From: Candidatus Tayloriibacteriota bacterium
GTDB taxonomy: Bacteria; Patescibacteriota; Minisyncoccia; Phycocordibacterales; JARIHA01
NCBI GenBank assembly: GCA_029288475.1
Contig: JARIHA010000160.1
Coordinates: forward strand, 1-11,315
Length of the DNA: 11,315 bases
Direction: 5' to 3'
The translations under genes and the position numbers were made by a program. How positions within the stretch are numbered: the first letter of the stretch is position 1; every line of letters starts with the position of its first letter. This document shows, piece after piece, positions 1 to 5,962 of the stretch. The notes under the pieces were generated by a model, which had not been told where the DNA came from, searched no databases, and was given only the letters and a program-made list of their open reading frames with translations.

Positions 1-57
1 CGGCATACGAGATATGTCGTGGTGTCTCGTGGGCTCGGAGATGTGTATAAGAGACAG
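1..57 (+). other. Illumina Nextera i7 adapter (sequencing artefact)
   Basis: This is not genomic sequence. Positions 1-13 (CGGCATACGAGAT) are the 3' end of the Illumina P7 oligo. Positions 14-23 (ATGTCGTGGT) sit where a 10-nt i7 index belongs. Positions 24-57 match the Nextera read-2 transposase adapter, starting GTCTCGTGGGCTCGG and ending in the Tn5 mosaic end AGATGTGTATAAGAGACAG. Genomic sequence can therefore start only at position 58. The order P7 end, index, read-2 adapter, insert is exactly that of a library molecule, so an untrimmed read was assembled into the contig end. The bases just after it (58-126) have less support than the rest of the window. Confidence 0.98.
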
Positions 58-114
58 GAGTGAGGGTCGAGGAATAATCATTTTCTGGGGGTGTTTGTTG
101 TTCAAAGTTTAGGG

Positions 115-120
115 TATGAT
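115..120 (+). promoter_or_regulatory. Possible -10 element before ruvA
   Basis: TATGAT lies 6 nt upstream of the ATG at 127, matching TATAAT at 5 of 6 positions. No convincing -35 was found at 16-18 nt; TTGTTG at 95-100 is only 14 nt away. If used, transcription would start at or within a base or two of the ATG. The call rests mainly on the same arrangement recurring at other genes in the window. Confidence 0.35.
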
Positions 121-126
121 ATTGGA

Positions 127-702
127 ATGATTTCATACTTAGAGGGGAAAATTGTCTTTCGTGGCAAAAACCATGTAGTAGTGACTGCCGGTGGCATTGG
201 ATACAAGGTTTCGACTACTCAAGATACTCTTGATAAGCTGGCGAATGTAGGCGAAGAAACTACCTCGTTTTGGACCTATCTTGCCGTCCGTGAAAATGCT
301 CTCGATTTGTATGGATTCCTCACTCAGGAGACCCTCTCTTTCTTTGAGCTCCTCATTACCATCTCAGGAATCGGCCCCAAAACGGCTCTCTCGATTCTCA
401 ATCTTGCTTCTGTTAAAACACTTCGTTCTGCAATTGCTACTGGTGACCCTGCGCATTTAAGTAAAATTTCCGGTATTGGAAAAAAGAATGCGGAAAAAAT
501 AGTTTTGGAACTGAAAGACAAGGTTGAAGGTGGAAATGAAGAAGGAGATAAGGAGGCTCAAGATGAGTCCGACGTAATTGAGGCTTTGAAAGGCCTCGGC
601 TACTCGGAACGAAATGCTCGCGAAGCACTAAAAAAACTCGACAAAAAAGTCACCGGAACAGGAGAAAAGGTGAAGCACGCCCTAAAACTTCTTGCAAAAT
701 AA
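127..702 (+). CDS. ruvA: Holliday junction branch migration protein RuvA
   Basis: RuvA binds four-way DNA junctions as a tetramer and loads the RuvB motor for branch migration in recombinational repair. The 191-residue product has the family's full three-domain plan. An N-terminal OB-fold begins MISYLEGKIV and contains the typical YLAVRENALDLYGF stretch (51-64). Two helix-hairpin-helix motifs follow, SGIGPKTALSIL (80-91) and SGIGKKNAEKIV (115-126). A charged linker (about 134-149) leads to a C-terminal RuvB-binding domain with EALKGLGYSERNA (152-164). I chose the ATG at 127 because RuvA proteins start with this M-I-x-x-L-x-G pattern; a GTG at 91 in frame would add 12 residues unlike the family. 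The Mur ligase starts 1 nt after the stop, so the two are probably translationally coupled. No ruvC or ruvB is visible, but the contig ends just upstream. Confidence 0.95.
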   Translation: MISYLEGKIVFRGKNHVVVTAGGIGYKVSTTQDTLDKLANVGEETTSFWTYLAVRENALDLYGFLTQETLSFFELLITISGIGPKTALSILNLASVKTLRSAIATGDPAHLSKISGIGKKNAEKIVLELKDKVEGGNEEGDKEAQDESDVIEALKGLGYSERNAREALKKLDKKVTGTGEKVKHALKLLAK

Positions 703-703
703 C

Positions 704-2020
704 ATGGACAAGATACTTCGTACAACAAAAAAAATCATACCAAAAAAAATATACACCTTAGGACAACCTTTCTATCACTATAGTTTTGCTTTCTTAGGCG
801 CAATGATCTATCGCTTCCCTTCCCGCAACATCAAAGTGATCTTTGTGACGGGTACAAAGGGAAAAAGCTCAACGGTAGAATTCATCAACTCAATTCTTGA
901 GGAAGCAGGGTACAAAACCGCTCTCGCGGGTACGATACGTTTTAAAATTGGCAACACCTCAAGAAAAAACCTCTATAAAATGACCATTCCTGGCAGATTC
1001 TTTGTGCAGAAGTTTTTGAGGGACGCGGTAACCGCCGGATGTGACTATGCAATAATTGAAATGACATCTGAAGGCGCGCGGCAGTACCGTCACAAGTTTA
1101 TAAATATTGATGCATTAGTCTTCCTCAATATTTCACCTGAACACATTGAATCTCATGGGTCTTACGAGAAATATATAGAAGCAAAACTTTTACTAGGTAA
1201 AGCGCTCGAAGAATCAAACAAACCAAGAAAAGTACTCGTGGCAAACACCGATGACAAAGAGGCTCCTCGATTTTTAGCGATAAAAATCAAAGAAAAGTAC
1301 CCCTTCTCACTCGATAATGCAAAACCCTTCACCATGACAGAAGGAGCTACTGAATTAACTTTCCAAGAAAGTAAAATTTCAACGGTCTTCCCTGGCACCT
1401 TCACCATCTATAATGTTTTGGCGGCAGCTACTTTTGCCCTTACCCAAAACATTCCTCCCGAAATAATAAAGAAAGGGATCGAACGTGTTCATGAAATAAG
1501 AGGGCGCGTGCAAAAAATAGCCCTGCCTACAAATCATCCAAAGTTCTCTCTGCAAAAATTTTCTATAATTGTTGACTATGCCCATACAGCCGATTCGCTG
1601 GAAAAACTATACCAAGCTTTTCCAGATCAATATAAAATTGCCGTACTAGGAAACACTGGAGGAGGACGTGACACATGGAAACGTGCTGAGATGGGAAAAA
1701 TCGCCAACAATAACTGTGATTTCATCATTCTCACTGACGAAGATCCCTACGATGATGACCCACGTAAAATTGTCGATGAAATGGCAGTTTCTATAAACAA
1801 GGACCGCCTTAAAATTATTATGGACCGTCGTGCCGCAATTCACGAAGCCATTGCTCAAGCAGTGATCGCATCTAAAGGAAACAAAAAAGTGGCAATATTG
1901 ATCAGCGGCAAAGGAACTGACCCTTACATCATGCGGGCAAATGGAAAGAAAGAACCTTGGAGTGACGAAGAGGTGTCAAGAGAAGAACTGGAAAAAGTGC
2001 TTGGTTCTATGTTACCTTGA
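704..2020 (+). CDS. MurE-like Mur ligase family protein, N-terminally shortened
   Basis: This is an ATP-dependent amino-acid ligase of the Mur family, most like MurE, which adds the third residue of the peptidoglycan stem peptide in the cytoplasm. Visible motifs are the P-loop GTKGKSS (50-56), MTIPG (93-97), EMTSEG (119-124) where MurE has its E-x-S-S segment, the candidate carbamylated lysine in YIEAKLLL (K161), RGRVQ (266-270), VDYAHTADSLEK (290-301), a glycine-rich GNTGGGRD (316-323) and GKGTD (402-406). At 438 residues it is shorter than typical MurE (about 490), and only about 45 residues precede the P-loop, so the usual UDP-MurNAc-binding N-terminal domain is missing or reduced. The DNPR motif that selects meso-diaminopimelate is replaced by TDEDPYDDDP (344-353), so the amino acid added cannot be read off. 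I chose the ATG at 704, 1 nt after the ruvA stop, over an in-frame TTG at 692. It ends in TGA. Confidence 0.85.
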   Translation: MDKILRTTKKIIPKKIYTLGQPFYHYSFAFLGAMIYRFPSRNIKVIFVTGTKGKSSTVEFINSILEEAGYKTALAGTIRFKIGNTSRKNLYKMTIPGRFFVQKFLRDAVTAGCDYAIIEMTSEGARQYRHKFINIDALVFLNISPEHIESHGSYEKYIEAKLLLGKALEESNKPRKVLVANTDDKEAPRFLAIKIKEKYPFSLDNAKPFTMTEGATELTFQESKISTVFPGTFTIYNVLAAATFALTQNIPPEIIKKGIERVHEIRGRVQKIALPTNHPKFSLQKFSIIVDYAHTADSLEKLYQAFPDQYKIAVLGNTGGGRDTWKRAEMGKIANNNCDFIILTDEDPYDDDPRKIVDEMAVSINKDRLKIIMDRRAAIHEAIAQAVIASKGNKKVAILISGKGTDPYIMRANGKKEPWSDEEVSREELEKVLGSMLP

Positions 2021-2024
2021 GTGC

Positions 2025-3008
2025 ATGCCTGAATTACCTGAAGTAGAGACGACCGTACGAGGTCTCGATCATATCTTGCCAGGACTCACCATTACTGGCC
2101 TTTGGACTGATTACAACAGTTCTTTTCACGCAGGCAAAGACAACATCAAGAACCCGAGCTTTTTCAAGAAATTTGAACAGGAGGTTGTTGGCAAAAAAGT
2201 ACTGCACGTCACTCGCCGGGCAAAAAACATTCTCATTCATCTTTCAAACAACAAAACGATCCTTGTACACATGAAGATGACGGGTCATCTTCTCTATGGA
2301 AGGTACGTCAAAACTCCTGCAAAAAAACGTCTCTCGACCCTTTCAAAAAAATCAAAAAAAGAAACTCAGGAAGCCCATACATGGGAGCACGAAAGCTGGG
2401 CTCCGGAGGAAAAAGACGGCCTTCTAGATGACGCATTCAATAAATTTATTCACTTTGTATTCATTCTAAGCAACGGCAAGCACGTAGCTTTTTCTGACAT
2501 GCGTAAGTTTGCAAAGATCACCCTTCTGGACAGCGACCATCTAGAAAAAAGTGCCGACCTTTCACACCTCGGCCCAGAACCACTCCCCTCTTCATTCACT
2601 TTCAAAGACTTCAAAGAGCGGCTGTACAAAAAACCGAAGGGTATGATCAAGCAAGTCCTGATGGATCAGCAAGTCATTGCAGGAATAGGAAATATCTATT
2701 CGGATGAGATACTCTGGTATGCAAGCGTGCATCCGAAATCTATTGTAAATAAAATACCTGAAGATTCTGTGAAAAAAATCTACAAGGAAATGAAAGAAAT
2801 TCTTAATCGCTCAATCTCTTTGGGAGGCGATTCAATGTCTGATTATCGAAATCTAAAGGGAGAAAAAGGTGGTTTTCATCCTTATCACAGCGCATACATG
2901 CAGCACGGCAAGCACTGCACCAAAAAAGGCTGCGCCGGAACAATCGTAAAAATGAAAATTGCCGGCAGAAGTGCCCACTTCTGCCCAGTGCATCAAATCT
3001 TATATTAG
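2025..3008 (+). CDS. mutM: Formamidopyrimidine-DNA glycosylase (Fpg/MutM) with internal insertion
   Basis: MutM removes oxidised purines such as 8-oxoguanine from DNA and cleaves the abasic site by beta,delta-elimination. The start MPELPEVETT supplies the catalytic Pro2 and Glu3, which fixes the start at 2025, 4 nt after the Mur ligase stop. RRAKNIL (64-70) carries the conserved lysine. M85, R160 and F162 match the void-filling Met/Arg/Phe triad. The helix-two-turn-helix contains GIGNIYSDEILW (220-231). The C-terminal zinc finger has C298, C303, C320 and H323, so the last ligand is His instead of Cys and the first pair is spaced CX4C. The protein is 327 residues against about 270 usually; the excess is a Lys/Glu-rich insertion at roughly residues 95-136 between the MTGHL strand and the FILSNGK strand. 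No Shine-Dalgarno is visible, so translational coupling is likely. Confidence 0.95.
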   Translation: MPELPEVETTVRGLDHILPGLTITGLWTDYNSSFHAGKDNIKNPSFFKKFEQEVVGKKVLHVTRRAKNILIHLSNNKTILVHMKMTGHLLYGRYVKTPAKKRLSTLSKKSKKETQEAHTWEHESWAPEEKDGLLDDAFNKFIHFVFILSNGKHVAFSDMRKFAKITLLDSDHLEKSADLSHLGPEPLPSSFTFKDFKERLYKKPKGMIKQVLMDQQVIAGIGNIYSDEILWYASVHPKSIVNKIPEDSVKKIYKEMKEILNRSISLGGDSMSDYRNLKGEKGGFHPYHSAYMQHGKHCTKKGCAGTIVKMKIAGRSAHFCPVHQILY

Positions 3009-3009
3009 T

Positions 3010-3015
3010 TATAAT
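3010..3015 (+). promoter_or_regulatory. -10 element before the lamin-tail-domain gene
   Basis: A perfect TATAAT lies 9 nt upstream of the ATG at 3025, beginning 2 nt after the mutM stop. No Shine-Dalgarno sits between it and the ATG. No good -35 was found at 16-18 nt. The predicted transcription start falls close to or at the start codon. Confidence 0.5.
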
Positions 3016-3024
3016 AGAACGATC

Positions 3025-4005
3025 ATGGATGAAAAAAGAGATGCAATGAAGGATTTGGGATGGTTTTTTCTTATACTCATCGGCTTTGGCGTTCTCTGGG
3101 CAATTTCAGGAGGACTTCGATCTACCGCTTCAAGACTTACTAATGTAACTGTTACTTCCGATAAAACAGGCGTCGTAAATGGTGAAAGCTTTAATGGCCA
3201 AAGCATCAGCGGACAAAAATCCGTAAATGGCTATGGCGAGCAAATATACACAAACTCAAATAGTTCTGGTTCATCTTCTGGAACTCCATCAAGCAGTCAT
3301 AGTACTGCGCAGATAGCCGCCATTCAAAATAAATCACCTTTCTTCGACAGAGTGACTCTAAGGTCAGGTAATGTTGGCACAAGCAAAGCAAGTAGTGAAT
3401 ATGTCACTCTTCAAGCATCAGCCAAAAACACTTCTTTCATTGATGTAACCGGCTGGACTCTTATAAGCCGCACAAGCGGAGCATCTGTTTCAATCGGAAA
3501 AGGAATAGACTTACCTGACTCTGATCAGATACCACTAAACCAAGTTGGAGAAATCTATCTTAGACCGGGTGACACCGCATACATAAACACGGGGAGATCG
3601 CCAATCAATGGTTCGTTCAGAACAAATAAATGCATAGGTTTCCTAAACCAGTTCCACAGTTTCAATCCTTCCCTCAATAACTCTTGTCCAGCTTTAAAAA
3701 GCGAACCTTTGCCTCCCCCACCCAACAACATTGACGATAGGTGCCTAGATTATATTGATTCTTACTCGAGTTGTAAGACATCAACAGGAAGTCTGCCCAA
3801 CTATCTCACTCATGAATGTCAGGTTTTCATCACTGACCACGAGAGCTATGGACAATGCCTAAACTACCATCGAAACGACAATGACTTCCTTGGCAAGACC
3901 TGGAGAATATATTTGAACCGCGACCAAACTCTCTGGAAAGGCAGCCGTGAACAGATTGATCTTCTCGATTCAAATGGAAAAACTGTAGACGAAATCACTT
4001 ATTAA
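3025..4005 (+). CDS. Membrane-anchored lamin-tail-domain (LTD) surface protein
   Basis: This 326-residue protein is probably anchored in the membrane and displayed outside. Residues 12-30 (GWFFLILIGFGVLW core) form one hydrophobic helix after a short charged N-terminus, with no signal-peptidase site evident. A Ser/Thr/Asn/Gly-rich stretch (about 40-95) looks like a flexible stalk. A lamin-tail-like beta fold follows: SSEYVTLQAS (123-132), IDVTGWTLIS (139-148), LRPGDTAYI (179-187), and the closing strands IDLLDSNGK and VDEITY at the C-terminus. Between these strands lies an insertion with six cysteines (203, 221, 240, 250, 265, 278) and a PLPPPP segment, compatible with up to three disulfides. 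The LTD assignment rests on this strand pattern, since the family is divergent. I chose the ATG at 3025 over an in-frame ATG at 2959 because the latter lies inside mutM and adds non-hydrophobic residues. Ligand and exact role are unknown. Confidence 0.75.
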   Translation: MDEKRDAMKDLGWFFLILIGFGVLWAISGGLRSTASRLTNVTVTSDKTGVVNGESFNGQSISGQKSVNGYGEQIYTNSNSSGSSSGTPSSSHSTAQIAAIQNKSPFFDRVTLRSGNVGTSKASSEYVTLQASAKNTSFIDVTGWTLISRTSGASVSIGKGIDLPDSDQIPLNQVGEIYLRPGDTAYINTGRSPINGSFRTNKCIGFLNQFHSFNPSLNNSCPALKSEPLPPPPNNIDDRCLDYIDSYSSCKTSTGSLPNYLTHECQVFITDHESYGQCLNYHRNDNDFLGKTWRIYLNRDQTLWKGSREQIDLLDSNGKTVDEITY

Positions 4006-4023
4006 ACGGGTTATCCATCTTAG

Positions 4024-4494
4024 TTAGACTCCGAGCATTCTAAAAAGTGAAATGCCAAGAGAAACAGAAACGTTTAAAGACTCTTTCTTGCCTTTCATTG
4101 GAATTTCAGCAATAACATCACATTTCTGTAAAATAGATTTGGAAACACCCTCTACTTCATTACCAAAGATTATTACAGACTTTTTCGGCAATTTAACCTT
4201 CTTATAATCAATCGCCAGATCACTCTGTTCAACCGCAATAATAGTAAAACCTTCTTTCTTGAGCTTTGAGATCAGACTAACCGTGCTTTTTACGTAAGTC
4301 CACGGAAGGGTCTTCTCTGCCCCAAGAGCAACTTTCGCAATATCGGTTCGCTCGCGATCAAATCGGTCAACAGGAGCAGGTGTATACCCACAAAGATAGA
4401 GATGAGAAATACCCGCAGCATCTGAGGTACGAAAAGCAGAGCCCACATTATGCGTACTTCTGATATCGGAAAGAATAACTCGAACGTCTTTCAT
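4024..4494 (-). CDS. SpoU/TrmH-family RNA 2'-O-ribose methyltransferase
   Basis: Enzymes of the SPOUT class use SAM to methylate a ribose 2'-OH in tRNA or rRNA through a trefoil-knot fold. All three SpoU motifs are present in the 156-residue product: motif 1 NVGSAFRTSDA (16-26) with the catalytic Arg22, motif 2 IIFGNEVEGVS (108-118), and motif 3 IPMKGKKESLNVSVSLGISLF split as IPMKG (131-135) plus SLNVSVSLG (139-147). The protein is a minimal catalytic domain with no N-terminal RNA-binding extension, similar in size to TrmL, but sequence alone does not show which nucleotide it modifies. I chose the ATG at 4494; an in-frame GTG at 4503 would add three residues and sits immediately next to the -10-like element. 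It converges with the lamin-tail gene (18-nt gap, no terminator seen) and diverges from tRNA-Lys. Confidence 0.9.
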   Translation of the reverse strand: MKDVRVILSDIRSTHNVGSAFRTSDAAGISHLYLCGYTPAPVDRFDRERTDIAKVALGAEKTLPWTYVKSTVSLISKLKKEGFTIIAVEQSDLAIDYKKVKLPKKSVIIFGNEVEGVSKSILQKCDVIAEIPMKGKKESLNVSVSLGISLFRMLGV

Positions 4495-4503
4495 GGAGAA
4501 CAC

Positions 4504-4509
4504 TATATA
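4504..4509 (-). promoter_or_regulatory. Possible -10 element before the SpoU methyltransferase
   Basis: On the minus strand TATATA lies 9 nt before the ATG at 4494, the same distance as at the lamin-tail gene. No matching -35 hexamer was found. No Shine-Dalgarno lies in the 9-nt gap. Confidence 0.35.
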
Positions 4510-4539
4510 TGAAAACAGAAGGATTTCCTAGGTTATAAG

Positions 4540-4567
4540 TGGACTTTTGCTGTTTTTCTGATATATT
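4540..4567 (+). promoter_or_regulatory. Probable sigma70-type promoter of tRNA-Lys
   Basis: TGGACT (4540-4545, 4 of 6 to TTGACA) is separated by 16 nt from TATATT (4562-4567, 5 of 6 to TATAAT). The predicted start lies about 20-25 nt before the mature tRNA 5' end at 4598, leaving a short 5' leader for RNase P to remove. It may also drive the two genes behind the tRNA. Confidence 0.45.
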
Positions 4568-4597
4568 TTTATTTCGACAAGTGAAGCGGTAAAAAAT

Positions 4598-4673
4598 GCG
4601 TCCATAGCTCAGTCGGTAGAGCACCTGCCTTTTAAGCAGAGGGTCGTAGGTTCGATTCCTACTGGACGCACCA
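4598..4673 (+). tRNA. tRNA-Lys (anticodon UUU)
   Basis: The 76-nt gene folds into a full cloverleaf. The acceptor stem is GCGTCCA with TGGACGC, followed by discriminator A and an encoded CCA (4671-4673). The D stem is GCTC/GAGC and the T stem is GTAGG/CCTAC with loop TTCGATT. The anticodon loop is CTTTTAA (4629-4635), with anticodon UUU at 4631-4633 and A37 at 4634. The anticodon stem has four pairs plus a C27-A43 mismatch (4624/4640). No terminator follows, and the next ORF starts 17 nt downstream, so the tRNA is probably cut from a longer transcript. As an ANN-decoding tRNA with A37 it is an expected t6A substrate, the pathway of the tsaE gene in this window. Confidence 0.97.
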
Positions 4674-4690
4674 TTCTTTTAATAAATAGC

Positions 4691-5329
4691 ATGTCTGCTC
4701 ATAAAACCCACGATCATACCCCGACCACAAACCGCATTGAACTTTTTAGCGATGCGGTAATTGCAATCAGTGCAACTCTCCTTATTCTTGAAATCAAGAT
4801 ACCAGCACTCAGCAATCTTTCCAACGACGCAGTTATACAAAGCCTACTTCCTCTTATTCCAAAGTTTATAAGCTTCGCTGTAAGTTTTGTCACTATTTGT
4901 GTTTTTTGGGTAAATCATCACCATTTCTTTCATGCAATAAGAAGATCTGACAGAGCACTTCTCTGGTACAACAACCACCTTCTTTTTTGGATCGCTGTTA
5001 TTCCTTTTGTAACCGGCTTTATTGGGGAATACCCTTCTCAGCCAATAATCGTTGCACTTTATGGATTTGTATTAACTATGGGAGCGCTCGCTTTTCTCTT
5101 AATGGCTAATTATGTTTTTTTAAAAAGTAAAATTGCGGACGAGCATGTGCCGATAAAGACTCGTCGTAAAGAAGTAAAACGCTCAGTAATAGGAGTATTT
5201 GTTTATGGAATTTCAGTTCTCACTGCATTTATCCATCCTTATATCTCACTGATTATTTTTATTGTCATTCCTTTTTATTATTTCTTACCTGAAACCATCC
5301 TTAACGACACGGAAGAAGAAATTTATTAA
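4691..5329 (+). CDS. TMEM175-family (DUF1211) integral membrane protein, putative potassium channel
   Basis: Bacterial members of this family form tetrameric potassium-selective channels in the cytoplasmic membrane. The signature R-x3-FSD is present as RIELFSDA (15-22), leading straight into the first helix, AVIAISATLLILEIKIP (22-38). The family's WVNHHHFFHAI stretch (73-83) follows helix 2. Hydrophobic segments at about 22-38, 52-74, 93-111, 117-142, 165-182 and 183-199 give six transmembrane helices in 212 residues, the usual length of a one-repeat bacterial member. A basic loop, KTRRKEVKR (156-164), lies between helices 4 and 5. The ATG at 4691 is 17 nt after the tRNA CCA with no clear Shine-Dalgarno; TTTAAT (4678-4683) could be a -10 of its own, but read-through from the tRNA promoter is equally possible. 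Channel function is inferred from the family. Confidence 0.88.
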   Translation: MSAHKTHDHTPTTNRIELFSDAVIAISATLLILEIKIPALSNLSNDAVIQSLLPLIPKFISFAVSFVTICVFWVNHHHFFHAIRRSDRALLWYNNHLLFWIAVIPFVTGFIGEYPSQPIIVALYGFVLTMGALAFLLMANYVFLKSKIADEHVPIKTRRKEVKRSVIGVFVYGISVLTAFIHPYISLIIFIVIPFYYFLPETILNDTEEEIY

Positions 5330-5330
5330 T

Positions 5331-5960
5331 ATGATTTCCACGCTAAAAAAAATTTATAGAGGACAAACACTGACAAGAATTCTGATGAACTCTGATTTTC
5401 GTTCATACACTATTTCCGGAAAGGTAGTTGACGTTGGTGGCGGCAGATCTCCAGATTATTTTTCTTTTCTCAAAAAAGAAAACGTCGCATCGATAAAGGC
5501 CCTGGATGGGTCGCTATCGGGAATCAATTTTGAAAAGGATCCTCTACCCTACCCTAAAGATTCAATAGATACAGTGTTGCTTTGCAATGTCTTAGAACAC
5601 ATTTACCACTATAAATTTCTTACGGACGAGATATACCGCATCATTAAACCGGGAGGAAAAATGATCGGTTTCGTTCCCTTTTTAATAAACTATCATCCGG
5701 ACCCTCATGATTATTTCCGCTATACAAAAGAGTCACTACATAAGATCTTTTCAGAAAATGGCTTTAAGGAAATCAGTATAAAAGAACTCGGTTTTGGTCC
5801 TTTTTCCGTAAATTATAACAACATTGTCTTATCAATACCGCGCCCTCTTCGAGTTCTTTTGTTCCCTTTTTACCATTGTTTGGATAAAATATTTCTTTAT
5901 TTCAGACCAAAAATTGGCAGTCGTTACCCAATAGGATATAGTTTTGTAGTAAAAAAATAA
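5331..5960 (+). CDS. Class I SAM-dependent methyltransferase
   Basis: The 209-residue product has a Rossmann-type methyltransferase core. VVDVGGGRS (32-40) is the SAM-binding glycine loop. SIDTVLLCNVLEHI (78-91) matches strand 4 and the following helix of the Methyltransf_11 type. IIKPGGKMIGFVPF (104-117) is the typical post-motif turn and strand 5. HDYFRYT (126-132) is common in methyltransferases acting near sugar or glycan pathways, but the substrate cannot be told here. The C-terminal part (165-195) is rich in aromatic and hydrophobic residues, so it may touch the membrane. The ATG at 5331 lies 1 nt after the TMEM175-family stop, so the two are almost certainly co-translated; upstream in-frame starts would overlap that gene. 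It converges with holA with a 2-nt gap and no visible terminator. Confidence 0.88.
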   Translation: MISTLKKIYRGQTLTRILMNSDFRSYTISGKVVDVGGGRSPDYFSFLKKENVASIKALDGSLSGINFEKDPLPYPKDSIDTVLLCNVLEHIYHYKFLTDEIYRIIKPGGKMIGFVPFLINYHPDPHDYFRYTKESLHKIFSENGFKEISIKELGFGPFSVNYNNIVLSIPRPLRVLLFPFYHCLDKIFLYFRPKIGSRYPIGYSFVVKK

Positions 5961-5962
5961 TA

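Noticed and set aside
91..126. GTG at 91 as the ruvA start
   Set aside because: It adds 12 residues before the family's conserved MISYLEGKI start, lies close to the adapter-bearing contig end, and would place the -10-like box inside the coding region.
58..126. A gene remnant such as ruvC upstream of ruvA
   Set aside because: The stretch is too short, all three plus frames contain stops, and no recognisable motif is present.
2018..2020. Recoded TGA (code 25) as in some CPR lineages
   Set aside because: TGA ends the Mur ligase and polA exactly where the families end, and no in-frame TGA interrupts any gene.
4598..4673. tRNA-Lys as an integration site for a mobile element
   Set aside because: No integrase, direct repeat of the tRNA 3' end, or foreign-looking gene lies nearby.
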